Shown here in pieces: positions 62,831 to 64,000 of a stretch of DNA of 64,000 nt. Numbering within the stretch: position 1 is the stretch's first letter; every line of letters starts with the position of its first letter. This DNA comes from Linyphia triangularis. Its lineage: Eukaryota > Arthropoda > Arachnida > Araneae > Linyphiidae. Both the position numbers and the translations under genes were made by a program. The DNA is taken from contig OZ021732.1 of NCBI GenBank assembly GCA_963978545.1, positions 29,170,123-29,234,122 of the forward strand, given 5' to 3'. The notes below the pieces were generated by a model. That model worked only from the letters and a program-made list of their open reading frames with translations, was not told the DNA's origin and ran no database searches.

Positions 62831-63171
62831 ATTAAGTAACTACACTGAGTGGTTGATATTCTGTCGGGATGATTAGTGGTGAAGAGGGTTGAGAATGGTT
62901 TTTCGGTTCTTCTAATCTTCTACCCTGAATTCGGCAGTGGTAAATCTCAATCAACAGTATATGGTGTTTTCGCGGAAACTGAGTTCTTAAAAGAATTCCT
63001 TTACATGTCACTAATGCCACCCGACTTGTGATTTTTCTATTCTATCTCAAAAGATCTGTACCCCACGTAGTTTAGAATCAGCCACTTGAATGCAGTCTAT
63101 TTCTCATTTTTATTTCCGAATGCAGACATTTGTGTGCATCATGGCAAAATGGTAAATTTTATATTACTATT
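62831..63171. other. spacer between the gene remnant and the right arm
   Basis: Balanced composition compared with the arms. It may be degenerate coding sequence of the same transposon gene, but no frame can be followed. Confidence 0.4.
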
Positions 63172-64000
63172 ATTATCTATAGATATATACATTATTTAAT
63201 ATATTTCCACTTTTTATTTTACATTATCATTAGTATTATATATATATTGTTTTATTTTTTTATTAAAATTGTCAGACTATGCAGTAAGAAGCTATTTTTA
63301 AACCCCTACCTATACATAAAATATTATAGGTTATCATCTCGTAAACCTTCAAAGAAGAGTAGCTCCTTAGTTATTAGTCCTAGATAGTAACTTTTTGTAT
63401 AAAACTTATAACAAATTTATAGATCTACAACTTTTGCACAACATATTTCCCCCTACTATTTATTGTTATGAAGATATAATTGAACAACTCGGCAAAAAAC
63501 TTAAATTTAATATTCTACTATATAAGAAAATTTAATATTCTACAACTTTTAAACTTAATGTTTGTTTTTAAAATGCATTGCGAAAGAGTTATGATCTATA
63601 AACTGAAAAACGTATTTTTTTGTGGTGCACCACGGAAAATACACAAAGCAGAGTAACTCCTTTGTTATTAGTCCTAGAAAATAAGTTTATATAGAAAACT
63701 TGTAGGAAATTTATTGTTCTACAACTTTTATTCACAAACTTTTTCTCTAAAACGTACCATTATGAAGATATAATCAAAAAACTTGACACAAATCTTAAAA
63801 AGAAGCATTTTTACGAAAAAGTTTTGACTTTGATGCAACATAACTATTTACATAATAGGTCTACAAAAAAACTTAGTATATAAAAGTTGTAGATAATTTA
63901 ATATTCTATAACTTTTGAATATAATGTGCGTTTCTAAGATGCATTGGCAAATAGTTATGACGTATAAACTGAAAAACGGCTCAGTTTTTGGTGCACAACG

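Larger units (their letters stand above)
60720..64000. mobile_element. long-arm inverted element with XPG-transposon gene remnant, runs off the window
   Basis: The arm 60760-61675 is repeated inverted at 63172-64000 with high identity. For example, TAGCTTCTTACTGCATAGTC at 61540-61559 is inverted at 63273-63292, and ACCAAAAACTGAGCCGTTTT is inverted at the window end. The right arm continues past 64000, so both true termini are unproven; the left arm begins at about 60720-60770. Between the arms are a third arm-like unit (61690-62110) and a minus-strand gene remnant (62208-62830). Confidence 0.8.

Overview
The window is eukaryotic nuclear DNA from an arthropod. Grounds: very AT-rich sequence, GT-AG introns, microsatellites, tRNA-derived SINEs and many DNA transposons. 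A chelicerate such as a spider is my best guess, but it is only an inference. Two host genes are clear, both presynaptic. On the minus strand a synaptophysin gene has five coding exons between 30567 and 15916. They join in frame to a 252-residue tetraspan (MARVEL-type) protein. On the plus strand the first coding exon of bruchpilot/ELKS-CAST (48427-49395, 323 codons) sits in a GC-rich island with a perfect CRE palindrome upstream; the rest of that gene lies in later exons not found here. The two genes are head to head, with start codons about 18 kb apart.

Nearly everything else that can be interpreted is mobile DNA. The left part (1-10.4 kb) has tRNA-derived SINEs with target-site duplications, a frameshifted Tc1 element (4660-6270) with double (IR/DR) termini, and a hAT-type element (8766-9717). 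From 10.4 to 15.9 kb lies AT-rich sequence, probably partly synaptophysin 3'UTR. The synaptophysin introns hold a 3.4 kb long-TIR transposon (17891-21329), a probable solo LTR, a Tc1/mariner-type MITE, a piggyBac 5' end and hAT-type DNA. From 32 to 47 kb there are nested non-autonomous hAT elements, SINEs and a dispersed repeat in several copies. From 51 to 59 kb there are three more hAT-type elements with 8 bp duplications, a minisatellite, a 210 bp solo-LTR-like insertion and a fold-back element.

The most interesting system is a pair of transposon-like elements, at 17891-21329 and at 60.7 kb to beyond the window end. Both have long inverted arms and remnants of the same protein. In the first copy that protein carries XPG/FEN-type (PIN-like) nuclease signatures (a VVFDG block, acidic DADVDIV and EDIDLMIL blocks, an LHAFTG.DT block) and a Cys-rich C-terminal domain. 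The second copy keeps the C-terminal third inside arms of over 800 bp built from roughly 370 bp tandem units. This looks like a DNA transposon lineage whose only recognisable gene is an XPG-like nuclease. I cannot match it with certainty to a named superfamily.
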